Assembly (NCBI RefSeq): GCF_035046485.1
Contig: NC_085138.1
Span: 22,334,940-22,398,939, forward strand
Origin: Aedes albopictus
Taxonomy: Eukaryota; Arthropoda; Insecta; Diptera; Culicidae
DNA length: 64,000 nucleotides
Direction of reading: 5' to 3'
A model generated the notes under the pieces. It searched no databases and was not told where the DNA came from. It saw only the letters and a list, made by a program, of their open reading frames with translations. This document shows, piece after piece, positions 46,022 through 57,559 of the stretch; within the stretch, counting starts at the first letter, position 1, and each line of letters begins with the position of its first letter. A program made the position numbers and the translations under genes.

Positions 46022-49000
46022 TTATAGCAAAAGTGTATGGATGTTATCTTTCAGATATCGCTTGATGTTGTTTTTAAAACTATAACGACTGCTGATTTGC
46101 TGTAGATCACGCGGAAGATTGTTGAATTTAGACGGACCGATGACAGAGAAGCGTTTTTGGCCAAAACTAGAAGATGCTCTAATGAGCACAAGATCATTAA
46201 CTCGCCTGGTGTTATGAGTTCGTGAAGTTGTCTGTATCAATAAGTTGTGATGCGTTGTTACATTATTGAGTATATCGTGAACTAGCAAAAGTGTTTGTAA
46301 TTCGCAAATTCCTACAATTGGCAAAATTCTATGGGGCAAGTTAGCGTAAAGTTGAACTGAAGGATACAAGTGGGGTAATTTGAATATTGCTTTAATGCAT
46401 CTGTTTTGAACTGTTTGGGGCTTTTTTAATTTAGATTTACACGCTCGACCCCAAGAAAGAATCAAGTAACTTAATCTTGAGTGAATATGTGCATGATAAA
46501 ATTGTAAAAGTACTCGGCATGGGAGAAAATTGTTTGTTCGCCTGAGAACTCCACACAAAAAAGATGCCTTGTTACAAACTTGTTGTATATGGGCATCCCA
46601 AGATAAAGTGCTGTCCAAATAAACACCCAAATATTTAAATGTTGTGACCTGTTCTACTATATCAGACCCTAATGTTGGATTAGAAAGTGGCGGTAGCGTT
46701 CTCCTAGATGAATGAAATACCATAAATTTAGTTTTGCTTAAATTTAAAGACAGCAGGTTGTTGGAAAAATATTTACTCAATTTTTGCAAATCACTATTAA
46801 TAAAGGAAGTAATGGTATGAGGATCAGAATTCGAATAGAATAAGGCAGTATCATCTGCAAACAATCTAGGCTGTCCTTCTAAATTTAATCGGCAGATATC
46901 ATTGATATAAATGAGAAAAAGTAATGGACCAATATTACTTCCCTGTGGAACTCCTGTGCTAATGTGTCTTAAAATACTTCTGGTTCCATCAATTACGACA
47001 AATTGTTGACGGTTATGCAAATAGCTACGAATCAAATCATTGGCCAACCCTCTCACCCCACATCTATCAAGCTTTCCAAGTAAAATCTCGTGGTTTAATG
47101 TATCAAAAGCTTTCTTTAAATCAAGAAAAAGAGCTCCAACGTACTTTTTCTTATCGATTTCAGAAATTATTCTATCAACCAGTTCAGTGATAGCTATGTT
47201 GGTACCACTATTACATCTAAATCCATATTGCAGGCTATAAATTACATTGTGCTGGTCGAAGAAATTTGTTAATCTGCTTACTAACAGTTTTTCAAAAATT
47301 TTATTAAACATTGATAATGTAGAAATCATTAGGAGAGCAAGGGTCTCCATTTTTGAAAATAGGTACAACTTTGGCAATTTTGAGGCAGGATGGGTAACAA
47401 CCAGTTTGAATAATTTTGTTAAATGATTCAGATAGTATTCTTGCAAACAGATCTACATTATTCTTCAAAATACTCGCAGGAATATTGTCAGGACCCGGGC
47501 TTTTGCTGTTTTTCAAATCTCTTATCAATACTATCACTTCATTTACGCTTGCGGGTTGTAAAAAGATGGAATCTGGAATGGTTCTAACTATTCTCAATGG
47601 ATTATCCCTATCGGCATTAATTTCATCTGCTAATGCGGAACCAATGGAAGAAAAATGATCATTGAAAATTTCACATATTTGTTCTTTGTTAGACGTTTGA
47701 ACTCCGTTGTATGGGACTGCAGAGACACTTTGTTTTTTATACCGAGAATGGTGTTTAAATTTTTCCACAATTTCGAATGGCAAGTGTTGCTCAATAAGTT
47801 CTCAAAATATTGTTTCTTTGATTTCTTTTTTAAAACTTCAACTTTTTTTGAGACATGTTTAAAGAGTTCAGCAGTTTGAATATCTGTTGGATTTCTGCGA
47901 TGTCTTCTTAGGTAATTATTCTTTATTTTTATTAGTGACCAAATTTCGAAATTCATCCACGGGCAATGCGATCCTTTCAAATTTGCTGTTTTAGTTACAG
48001 TAACAGTACAACGTTCCAGAATTTCATTATATTTAGAAGCAACGTTTTCCAAACAGGTATTCACATTATCAATGTTCTCGATGTTTTGTAAGTATGACCT
48101 AAATTCATTTTGCAACGCAGTGTGGTTAATAATTCTTTTTGAAAACGTAACACGGCTAGTTTCAACAGAAAGCTTTATTTCGCATAACACTATCAAATGA
48201 TCACTGACTTCTGAAAATATTGTATGGTTACAAAGACGGGATGCATCTTCCATTCGGCAAATAACATGATCTAATATGTTGGAGCTAGCAGGTCTTGTAA
48301 CAAAAGTGTTAGTGCTTATAAAGTTATACGATTGTAAAAGCTGTTTATATCTCACAACTACATTATTGTTCGCCAAATTTACAGGAATATTCATGTCTCC
48401 TAGAACGAAACAAGAGCTATTATGAGCAGTATTAGATAACCAGTTTTCTAAATTACTCAACAAATCGTGGACGTCGTACGAGGGTGGACGATAAATACCA
48501 TGTATGTCGTATAAATGTTCGTTGATTTTTAGTTGTACATGAACGTGATGCATACCGTTTTCAACACTGCTGATTACTGTTCTATGGGATAAAGTATTCC
48601 TGATATAAATAGCTAAACCACCGGAAGACGTACTTCTACAGGAAAATATACAGTTATAACCTTGAATTTTATACAAATTACAATTTCCTGATTTAATCCA
48701 TGTTTCACCCACTATAACAATATCTAACGGAACTTTGAAATGATCGAGAGTTTCAAGAATTTTATCAAATTTTTGTAAATCATTTATGCCTCTCAAGTTC
48801 CATTGTAGTATGCGCAAATATTTTAAACTAAGTTCAGAATTATCATTGAAATCATCAATATTTTCATGAAAATGATTGAGTGTACAGTCATGACTCGCTG
48901 GTTGGGGGCTTAATAGTTGGGTGACTTTTTAGTTGGGGCCCCGTTAGTTGAGCTGTCTGCCAACTAAAAAGTACCTGGATGTCATAATTCAATGTCAAAC

Positions 49001-49487
49001 TGAAAATGACAACCAATCTGTAATTCCGAGGGGCGAGCTAATGAGTTTTTGGTTTCCTGAACTTTACTGATAATCGAGAAGAATTTCTATTTTATATTTC
49101 TTAAAAAAAAAAGAATTTGTACAATTACTTCGAAACAAATGCAAAACATCGGCAATCTTTATTTTGTCGATCATTGATAGTGTTTTGTGCTTGCTTTTGG
49201 TCCGGGTGGTTTCATAAACATGTATATTTTCACTTCACCGACTGAAAATGGGTGAAAATAATTATTTCTCGCATTGGACATATATGTGTCTTGCAAAACG
49301 TATCAGTTTTGCTCTAAATGTAAAACAAATTGAAAAATTTTACTTTTGACTTCCAACCTAAACATGATTAAAAAAAAACAATGCACACGCCCCTAGTGCT
49401 GCTGTCATTTCACCCAACTAGCGAATCGAATTCGTTGGTTGGGTGGAGGTTGTGGCTCAACGAGCGAGTTCCGACTGTATCAGCCAT
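46022..49487 (-). pseudogene. CR1-like ORF2: endonuclease and reverse transcriptase
   Basis: The ATG at 49487 (MADT) is separated from the rest by a 593-bp MITE; past it the frame continues (LNHFHENIDDF to LKYLRILQWNLRGI). Endonuclease motifs: LQWNLRG, VGETW, FVLGDMN, and VSDHLIV (SDH). The frame shifts near 47725, giving KSPGPDNIPASIL and VVPIFKNGD. A second break at about 47330 removes the expected RPIS. The last frame (47332-46022) has FLDLKKAFDTLNH (motif A), STGVPQGSNIGPLLFL and FADDTALF (motif C). The active residues are present but two frameshifts and the MITE disable the protein. Confidence 0.88.
48885..49477. mobile_element. 593-bp TA-flanked MITE
   Basis: Ends CAGTCATGACTCGCTGGTTG and (complement of right end) CAGTCGGAACTCGCTCGTTG, with TA at 48883-48884 and 49478-49479. 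The CAGT start and TA target suggest the Tc1/mariner/pogo group. Interior G/T-rich TTAGTTGGG motifs sit near both ends. Inserted in codon 4 of the retrotransposon ORF2. Confidence 0.88.
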
Positions 49488-49657
49488 TGGAAAAAAAAGA
49501 CCGACCAAAAAAACAAAACAAAACGCAAATATATATTTTTAATACTTACTGCTAGAACTTGACAAAGATGGACTGGTTAACAACCTTGCAACAAACACGT
49601 TAAAATCATTTTTATTATTATTAGCTTTATTAGGGAGATTTTCAGCCCGAGGCTGGT

Positions 49658-50611
49658 TCATCTCCAAAAATCATTTTTTGTTTTAATTGATTCAGGCTTT
49701 GAGAGGTCATCTTGTTTTACAAGTATTGCCCCTCTTCTACCAGGCCAAACATACCGAATGCTGTGTTTCGCTTGGAAAGCTCTAAGATTTTTCAGGAGAT
49801 CTAAGGCTAAAGGAGTTAACTCATCGCGTATGATGACATTGGCTTCCTTATGATTGATGTTATTATCCAGGATGTGTGTAGTTTTAACCTTACCAAAAGA
49901 TCTTTTCTTAGAAAGGACCAACTCTTTATCATTTTTGTTTTTAAAGACAACTTTTATTGGAACGTTTTGGTTCGTTTTGTTATAGGTATCCAACCTTTTT
50001 ACAGATACCAACGACTCAGGAAGCAAATTTACACCAACCTGTGAAGCAGTTTTGAGAACAAGATCAGATACATTTTCTTCGGGAAAATACGGAATTCCTA
50101 ATATCATTGCGTTATTTGCCACCTCATCTAGTTCCGACATACTCAATTTGCCTTCCATACCATTAACAGTTTTTTCGAGAGTTGAAAGTTTAAATTTGAC
50201 GTCATTCATTTGTAACTTCAAGTTTTCATTTTCTTGCCTGAGAAGTGTGTAATCTTTCAGGATATCTTCGAATTTCGAGGATAAAAACTCTTGTGATTTT
50301 TCGATTGCATCTGATACAGATTTCACTTCCGACTTCATCACGTCCAATTGCGATACAACAATGTTCAAAACTATTGATTTGATTTCGTTGACTGTAGAAG
50401 TTTTGTCGATTAACATATCATTAATACGTTTAAATATCTCGGAGCATTTAACAGTACAAAAATACATATTAGCCCTAACTTTCTTAACAGCTTTACCGCT
50501 TATATTGCGACACTTAAAATGTGCAGTAGAAAAACAATACACACACGTTAAAATTTTATCGGCGTCGGCCTCTAATTTCTTGCACACAACACAATCAACA
50601 GCTTCATCCAT
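49658..50611 (-). CDS. CR1-like ORF1 protein
   Basis: 317 aa with no internal stop; the start ATG at 50611 (MDEAVDC) was chosen because upstream in-frame codons lack an ATG. Residues 7-60: Cys/His array C-x2-C-x12-C-x2-C-x4-H-x2-C ending CTVKC, a PHD-like zinc finger. Residues 65-165: predicted coiled coil (heptads around VVSQLDVMKSEVKSV and LKLQMNDVKFKLSTLEK), probably for trimer formation. Then an RRM-like stretch (NAMILGIPYFPEENV, IKVVFKNKNDKELVL) and a C-terminal Baculo_FP-like part (IRDELTPLALDLLKNLR, YVWPGRRGAILVK). Proteins of this type bind the element's RNA and act as chaperones. The frame is intact, unlike ORF2. Confidence 0.85.
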   Translation of the reverse strand: MDEAVDCVVCKKLEADADKILTCVYCFSTAHFKCRNISGKAVKKVRANMYFCTVKCSEIFKRINDMLIDKTSTVNEIKSIVLNIVVSQLDVMKSEVKSVSDAIEKSQEFLSSKFEDILKDYTLLRQENENLKLQMNDVKFKLSTLEKTVNGMEGKLSMSELDEVANNAMILGIPYFPEENVSDLVLKTASQVGVNLLPESLVSVKRLDTYNKTNQNVPIKVVFKNKNDKELVLSKKRSFGKVKTTHILDNNINHKEANVIIRDELTPLALDLLKNLRAFQAKHSIRYVWPGRRGAILVKQDDLSKPESIKTKNDFWR

Positions 50612-50769
50612 ATCGAATATACAGCACGTTATAGCACCAAAACAAAATACACGCGAAAGTTGGAAAAATAATTGAATCCTATACACATGCACGACCTGAA
50701 GACAAGGTACAATATGGGAAGCAAAAAAAGCTGAACCAAAACAAATACAGATCTCAACACATCAAGGTT

Positions 50770-51552
50770 CGTATACAAACTACGGTAGCACTTGCGAGTT
50801 CAATAGTAAAAACGAGAGGTAGGAGAGACGATCCGTTGTGCTTATATTTTCAGTCAGTAATAAATGTAAATTCAGCCAGCTAGTTGAGCTTTCATTAAAG
50901 GATCCCACGGGTACTAATGTCCTTGGTAGCTATTTCTCGTAACCTTGCTTTCTGCTTCTTTGCCAAATTAGTCGCTTCTCCGACCACAGCTATTCCTTGT
51001 ATGCTTACAAGTTGTCTGAGCACAACCGTAAACAGCAGATATAGCCCTTGCCTTCCACGACCAAAACCACAATTTGCGTGCAATCCACGTACTAACACAG
51101 AAACAATATTCTTGCACACTCTCGGTCACTTTCCTCCAACGAGACCAGCAATAAAAGAAAGCCCACCACAGCAACAGCAGCAATAAGAGCAACAACAACA
51201 ACAGCAGCAACCGAATTAAGCGATGGATGTCAGCTCACAACAGCTCATACGAAATCACCTTGGACCCACATTGGCCACCAAACGAATTAAAATATAGAAA
51301 CGATGCAACACCGTTCCGACAAACCATTGACTTGTTGAGACAGATATTTTGATTAGTTTATGAAACACAATTTGAGCAATATTAATCACTGATTTCCCAC
51401 TAAATTCACAAGTTAAAATATTAACGATATACAAAGTAAATTAACCGCCACTAGCAGTGTTGCCAGTATTCTAACGGACATCATGCATGTTCCTTGAAAG
51501 CTTTGTCAAAGTATCGCTTATTTGTATTGATTTGATGATTCTCCTAGCAAAG
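50770..51552. other. No gene recognised
   Basis: Contains a (CAR)n tract near 51165-51215 (CAGCAACAGCAGCAA and similar). Overlapping short frames are poly-Leu or poly-Gln by-products. No domain. Confidence 0.35.
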
Positions 51553-51559
51553 CGAAATC

Positions 51560-51822
51560 CACAGACAAACAGACGTAACACTTGCGAAATTTCCATCGAC
51601 CACGCATTTAACGATCATTTTAAATTTTCATAGTTGTGGCATTCACAACCAGAGGCGCGAGCATCGTATTTCTATGCGTTTGACGTTTCACACTAGCGCC
51701 TTCTGTTGACAATATTGCACAACACAGTGATTCGTGCAACTTTTCCACCAGGTGATGGTAGTGTGAAGTGGGCGATGGATTTCCATGAAAATCGTTCAAG
51801 GTGTTACGTCTGTTTGTCTGTG
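51560..51822. mobile_element. MITE, CACAGACAAACAGACGTAAC termini, 7-bp duplication
   Basis: Perfect CGAAATC duplication (51553-51559 and 51823-51829). 263 bp, the same length as 43801-44063 but in the opposite internal orientation. Confidence 0.93.
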
Positions 51823-51829
51823 CGAAATC

Positions 51830-52637
51830 ATTCTTCGATTATTTATGGTTTTGAAGAAACACTTCAGTGCAAGTCTACTTAAGATCGCAATAATACTCCC
51901 AGAAAACAAAACGTAAAATGAGATTTATGATCGTAATTTACGTATTTACTTCTATTCGTGAAAGTAAACTCGTATAAGATGCTGTAAATGTACCTTATGC
52001 GTACAAAAGTGGATGCGATATACGTCGTCAATGCACAATACATAGTAACCCTTTTTTACTTGAAATGTTATCTTATGCGATTTACAGTACGCACTATTAC
52101 GATGCAATGTATTTATCATCTTATACATCTTAATACGTATTAGAATCACATCCGACCCACTGTGCGACGGTAGAGCTAAGCATTTGCCGAGTGCGGAGTG
52201 AGTGCGCATGAAAGCGAAAGAAAGGCAAAAGTGCATTTTTGATAGGTCATTGTAACCGCGCGCGGATGCAAGCGCTGCTGGCTTCGAAACCCGCAGACAG
52301 AAAGAAGCGCGAAGCACACAAAATGCAAAATCTTCAAAACGGCAATTGGGCGAACGAGTGCACTATAATCGCTGCACGAAGATCCGGATAACCCCCGGTC
52401 CGACGGATGATGGAAAGGGGGTATTGAGGAGGTAACGATCGAGGCAAGGCTAAAAGATAATCTTCAAGAAAGCTCGTGGGTCTGTTACGACGGGCTGTCT
52501 GTTCGGAAAGTCTGAAAGTTATGAGCAGGAAGAGTGCAGCACATGGATTGGTAGTTTGAATGAGCTTGGATCGTGGTGATGTCAAATGTCAAATTACGTC
52601 ATGTAATTTCTCTTCTGATTCGATTCAGTTTCTATAC
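51830..52637. other. No gene recognised
   Basis: 52140-52590 is GC-richer than its surroundings with short minus-strand frames (up to 121 aa). No domain or splice structure was convincing. Confidence 0.35.
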
Positions 52638-52739
52638 TTAAGGCGAAACTGGAAGCATTTCCTCACTTTTTGGTTTTTGATTTTTTATTAAATAACGAAG
52701 CAATATTTTCAAAATCGGTTTTCGTACACATGTAGAGTA

Positions 52740-53529
52740 CACTGAAATAAATTTTGTTGTTGAAACTACCGATTCCATAGTAAAATTACTAACCGTACCT
52801 ATGATTCTCAACCGACAACAAAAACTGTTAAGGTAACTGAAATATGCTTGAAATTACAATGCATTGTAGTAAACTCAACTAAAAGCGTAGTCGTCTCAAC
52901 AACGAATCATTGTTAATTTTTCCTGGACACGCATTTTACAACACAGTATGGTTAAAAATACAATGCTCATTTGTTAAATTAAGATTATTTTTGGTAATGT
53001 TAACTGCACTGCTAGTTCAATTGACAGTGTTTAGTGGAATTAACTGGAAATTATTGTCGGTTGAGAATCATACACTCAGCGAAAAAAACTAGCGAAATTC
53101 TTCGAAATACCTTATGAAAATTTGCTATAACTAATTCTTATGGATGACATAAGAATACCTTATGAAAATTGATCGTGCTTGCTATGACAAATTTCATAAG
53201 ATAGACTTATGAAAAGAACAAAAAAATCTTAAAATGGTGCAGACTGGATTCGATCCATGTACGTCGGGATCACCGAGCCCGTGTTTTATCCACACGGCTA
53301 CCGACGCTTGAGAATACCATGTTGCTAAACATGAATAAAAGCCAAGCTGTGAGACGATTTTACGTCATAGAGTGACCTTATGAAATTCATCCGAATCATT
53401 ATGAATTATTTAAAGGCCGTTTCATAGGTTCGGCCTTATGGAAATCTTAAGGTTATTTGGCTGAGTGTAGGTACGGTTAGTAATTTTACTATGGAATCGG
53501 TAGTTTCCACACCAGAATTTATTTCAGTG
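52740..53529. mobile_element. TA-flanked palindromic element, CACTGAAATAAATT termini
   Basis: CACTGAAATAAATTTTG at the left, complement of AATTTATTTCAGTG at the right, TA at 52738-52739 and 53530-53531. Its TIRs continue inward for about 75 bp (ACTACCGATTCCATAGTAAA). The right arm is broken by the 53073-53467 element. Confidence 0.85.
53073..53467. mobile_element. TA-flanked element with tRNA-like interior
   Basis: CACTCAGC at the left, GCTGAGTG at the right, TA at 53071-53072 and 53468-53469; the host palindrome is continuous once it is removed. It contains CTTATGAAAATT repeats and, on the minus strand at about 53235-53310, an A-box-like TAGCCGTGTGG and a B-box-like GGATCGAATCC about 50 bp apart. 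Confidence 0.8.
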
Positions 53530-54056
53530 TATGGATCAAAGTATCTTCTGATTTTTTTTTTGTAGTGGAAAATGTTTTTCGTTTTTGCAGAAACCATTTT
53601 TGAACAAAATTTCACAAAAAAATGGTTTTTGCAAAAATGGAAAACATTTTCCACAAAAAAAATCAGAAGATACCTTGATCCATACTCTACATGTGTACGA
53701 AAATATTGCTTCGTTATTTAATGAAAAATCAAAAACCGAAAAAATGAGAAAATGCTTCCAATTTTGCCTTAAGTTCATGTTTTGGTAGCGAACCATTTCA
53801 GGTTTTGAACAGTACGAAAAGATATGGTTTAAAGATGAATGCTGACTCAAAATAGTAAATAAATATTTTTTGCAATTTTCCATCGTAATAGGTTATTTTA
53901 GCTCACGAAAATGTGCAGATTTGCTTGAGGTAAAACAGCCTATTACGATGAGAAATGTTCAAAAAAATTTTGAAATTGCAAAAAATGATGTCTCCGGTGA
54001 TGGAATCCCACCCTGATAAAAAAACATCATAAAAATACGATAAATTTTATTGTCTA

Positions 54057-54327
54057 CCCCGTCTACCCCCGTTGGTTTGAACGACACCTCATGCAAACCA
54101 ACGGGGTTCATTTTTTAATTTGAACTTTTAGTAACCCTGTGGGCATCGAAAAACACACTGATGGTAACCCTTTTTGCTGTTTTGTTTTGATTCTTCGTTC
54201 CGTTTCACTCTGTTCCATTAGCAGAATGATGTTTGAACCACATTTATTTTGAACGATGTGCAGATTAGAGAGGGTCAAATTAAAAAGTGTTCAGATTAGA
54301 TGAGGTCAAACCAACGGGGGTAGACGC
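54057..54327. mobile_element. MITE, CCGTCTACCCCCGTTGG termini, second copy
   Basis: Reverse-orientation relative of 41664-41932, about 90 per cent identical by eye. Flanking TA lies at about 54055-54056 and 54328-54329. The ends differ by one or two bases from the first copy. Confidence 0.85.
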
Positions 54328-54329
54328 TA

Positions 54330-55112
54330 CAAAACCATTTTTTCGAAAATTATTGACCATTCAACGTATTGTAATTTGCACAGCACACTCATCATCACCC
54401 CTATTGTTCTATACCATCCGGTGAATGGTAAATGGTACTTTTACAAAAAAAAAATGTTGGTCATTATGTATCTTAACCATAAAATTTTGAGAAAATTTTC
54501 ATACATTTTTTCGCAAAAAGCAATGGAATGTATTGTGTTTTTATGAGACATTTCTAAGGGAATTTTTCAAAGGAAATAATATATCTTAATGTTTTTTCAT
54601 TGTTCTTACAATACAAGTATAATTAATTGAATGACGTCAAATGAATCGTTGTTGCAATAAAAATACAATAATATTTGTTCTTATTTGTAAACAGTTTTCG
54701 CTTTTGAAAATCCATAGAATTTATATTACCTGCTAACATTTATATCCAGCATTAATGAGCACTAACGGCCGCCAGAATGATATGCACATTTTATGATAAG
54801 AATCAAACACTCTAATTGGTATGTATTGCTTGGCAGCTGTTAATAAGATCTATTATCAATCTTTTCCATTGACTGCCAAATATCGTAAGTCAGACCTCAG
54901 GTCATATGATTCATACCATAAATCGTTCACAATTCATGTGGCCATTAGTATCTGTAAATGCTGGAGAAAAATGTTCCCGAGTTTTTCATTGGGACGATCT
55001 CATAAAATTTTAGCAAAATTTCCAAAAATATATAGGAAGAAACGTATTTTTTTCAATAACTGTGGCGAGTCACAGTAAAAAAACCTGAATTAATCCACCT
55101 ATGGTGAACAGA
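54330..55112. other. No gene recognised
   Basis: AT-rich, with short open frames only. Confidence 0.3.
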
Positions 55113-57375
55113 ACCCTTCTTACACTTATTAAAATTATTGCTGTATTATTCCTATTTATGATTGTGATTTTTGGTCATTCTAGAAAATATTGTAGATTTG
55201 GCATCAAGTTGATTGCTTTCCAAAATAGAATCATCGACCATGGGCTCAACTACCAGAAATGCCAGATGGAATCTCCTATAATCTGGTATGGAATGTTTAA
55301 AAAAATTTATCATGATAAATTTTATCAAAAATCTCTCAAAAGCGTAAATTTTATTACTCCTAAGTACTCATCGAAAGATATCTCGGAAACAAAATGTCCA
55401 AACGGCATGAAATTAATTAGCATACTACTAGGATGCTGTAGCTTTCATTTGGTGCTGAGAGAACTCAAATCGATTGGCACACGGCTGATTCATTTATTAT
55501 GAAGCATTTTGTCAAAGACCTCTTAAAAAGTTAAGTTGTATTACTCCAAAGTACTCCCCGAAAGATATCTCGGTTACAAAATGTCCAATCGGAATGAAAT
55601 TCAAAAGCGTTCTTCTAGGATGCAGTAGCTTTCGTTTGGGGCCTTAAGAATTCGAATCGGTTGATAGACGGCCGAGAAATTTATGGTGATACGCTCTGTC
55701 AAAAATATCTAAAATAATTATGTTGTACTACTCCCTAGCACTCTTTGAAAGATATCTCGGTAACCGAACGTCCAATCAAAAAAAAAATCAATAGCGTTCT
55801 ACTAGGATGTAGTAGCTTTCATTTGCTTCCAAGAGAACTCAAATCGGTCAACAGATGGCTGAGAACCGTGAGTGACATTTTTTTGTAACATACATACACA
55901 CACACACATACACATACACACATACACACACACGCACATACAGACATTTGCTCAATTCGTCGAGCTGAGTTGATTGGTATATGTGACTCGGCCCTGCGGG
56001 CCTCGGATCGAAAGTCGGTTTTCCAAGCGGTATTTATACCCTTCTTATGGGTGTAAGAAGGGTAAAAAGGCTTTTCCTGCATACATTCCGTGATATTTTT
56101 GCTACTGTTTATTAAGCTCAAATATTACAAAGAGATAGTAGCTTTTATGTATTTGATGCACTTGCATTTTCATGTAGAGCTCATTGAGAAACCAAATATG
56201 ATCATAAAAAATCTGTTGACAAACGTCTGAGAAATGTATTATGATACATTTTATCAAAAATCTCTCAAAAGCGTAAATTTCATTACTCCTTAGTACTCGT
56301 GGAAAGATATCTCGGAAACAAAATGTCCAAACGGCATGAAATTTAATAGCATACTACTTGGATGCTGTAGCTTTCATTTGATGCTGAGAGAACTCAAATC
56401 GATTGCACACGGCTGATTCATTTATTATGAAGCATTTTGTCAAAGACCTCTTAAAAAGTTAAGTTGTATTACTCCAAAGTACTCCCCGAAAGATATCTCG
56501 GTTAGAAAATGTCCAATCGGAATGAAATTCAAAAGCGTTCTTCTAGGGTGCAGTAGCTTTCGTTTCGGGCCTTAAGAACCCGAATCGGTTGATAGACGGC
56601 TGAGAAATTTATGGTGATACACTTTGTCAAAAATATCTAAAATAATTAAGTTATACTACTCCCTAGCACTCTTTGAAAGATATCTCGGTAACCGAACGTC
56701 CAATCAAAAAAAAAAATCAATAGCGTTCTACTAGGATGTAGTAGCTTTCGTTTGGGGCCTTAAGAACCCAAATCGGTTGATAGACGGCTGAGAAATTTAT
56801 GGTGATACACTTTGTCAAAAATATCTAAAATAATTAAGTTATACTACTCCCTAGCACTCTTTGAAAGATATCTCGGTAACCGAACGTCCAATCAAAAAAA
56901 AAAATCAATAGCGTTCTACTAGGATGTAGTAGCTTTCGTTTGGGGCCTTAAGAACCCAAATCGGTTGATAGACGGCTGAGAAATTTATGGTGATACACTT
57001 TGTCAAAAATATCTAAAATAATTAAGTTGTACTACTCCCTAGCACTCTTTGAAAGATATCTCGGTAACCGAACGTCCAATCAAAATAAAATTCAATAGCG
57101 TTCTACTAGGATGTAGTAGCTTTCATTTGCTTCCAAGAGAACTCAAATCGGTCAACAGATGGCTGAGAACCGTGAGTGACATTTTTTTGTAACATACATA
57201 CACACACACACATACACACACACACACACACACATACACACACACGCACATACAGACATTTGCTCAATTCGTCGAGCTGAGTTGATTGGTATATGTGACT
57301 CGGCCCTGCGGGCCTCGGATCGAAAGTCGGTTTTCCAAGCGGTATTTAAACCCTTCTTATGGGTGTAAGAAGGGT
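55113..57375. repeat. 187-bp tandem-repeat element with ACCCTTCTTACAC ends
   Basis: GATATCTCGG recurs at 55377, 55564, 55751, 56306, 56492, 56679, 56867 and 57054, a period of 186-188 bp apart from one gap. Two copies of a terminal unit (55819-56063 and 57120-57375) hold a CA-rich microsatellite and end in a hairpin ACCCTTCTTA...TAAGAAGGGT. The left boundary ACCCTTCTTACAC (55113-55125) complements the right end, so the whole looks like one expanded element. Non-coding. Confidence 0.78.
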
Positions 57376-57380
57376 AAAAA

Positions 57381-57545
57381 ACAGCTGAATCGGAGCATTG
57401 ATTACGGAGAATGAGATGTGTGAAGTGAGCGACTTTGCTTAAAAATAGAACAAAAATCGATTTCAAATCATTAACTTTGTATGGAGAGGGCATGATGACA
57501 AAAATGATCATCAGCATACCGAGTTCAAAAATGCTGTTAACTAGT
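57381..57545. repeat. Partial arm of the 12.7-14.3 kb foldback family
   Basis: AGCTGAATCGGAGCATTGAT through AAAATGCTGTTAACTAGTG matches the right arm end at about 14054-14276, with an internal deletion. Confidence 0.8.
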
Positions 57546-57559
57546 GAAATGGGTGTAAA

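Larger units (their letters stand above)
45706..50760 (-). mobile_element. Nearly full-length CR1-like non-LTR retrotransposon
   Basis: The minus strand carries an intact ORF1 (50611-49658) and then ORF2 with endonuclease and RT but no RNase H. The 3' end is marked by a poly(A) (plus-strand T run at 45706-45715). The 5' limit is only estimated. A PHD-like finger plus coiled coil plus a Baculo_FP/RRM-like C-terminus in ORF1 and EN-RT in ORF2 fit CR1-type elements. A TA-flanked MITE (48885-49477) lies at the ORF2 start. Confidence 0.85.
52642..53768. mobile_element. TTAA-flanked foldback with two nested insertions
   Basis: TTAA at 52638-52641 and 53769-53772; ends GGCGAAACTGGAAGCATTT and complement of AAATGCTTCCAATTTTGCC-type sequence. 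Without its nested elements (52740-53529) it is a single hairpin of roughly 340 bp whose arms pair along nearly their whole length, including the perfect-looking centre 53532-53686. Confidence 0.82.

Noticed and set aside
51160..51215. CAR trinucleotide tract as a polyglutamine-coding exon
   Set aside because: No surrounding open frame, splice sites or domain.
3712..53310. tRNA-like stretches (3712, 8715, 16774, 18452, 34130, 53235) as functional tRNA genes
   Set aside because: Acceptor stems do not pair properly and SINE bodies, tails or duplications follow.
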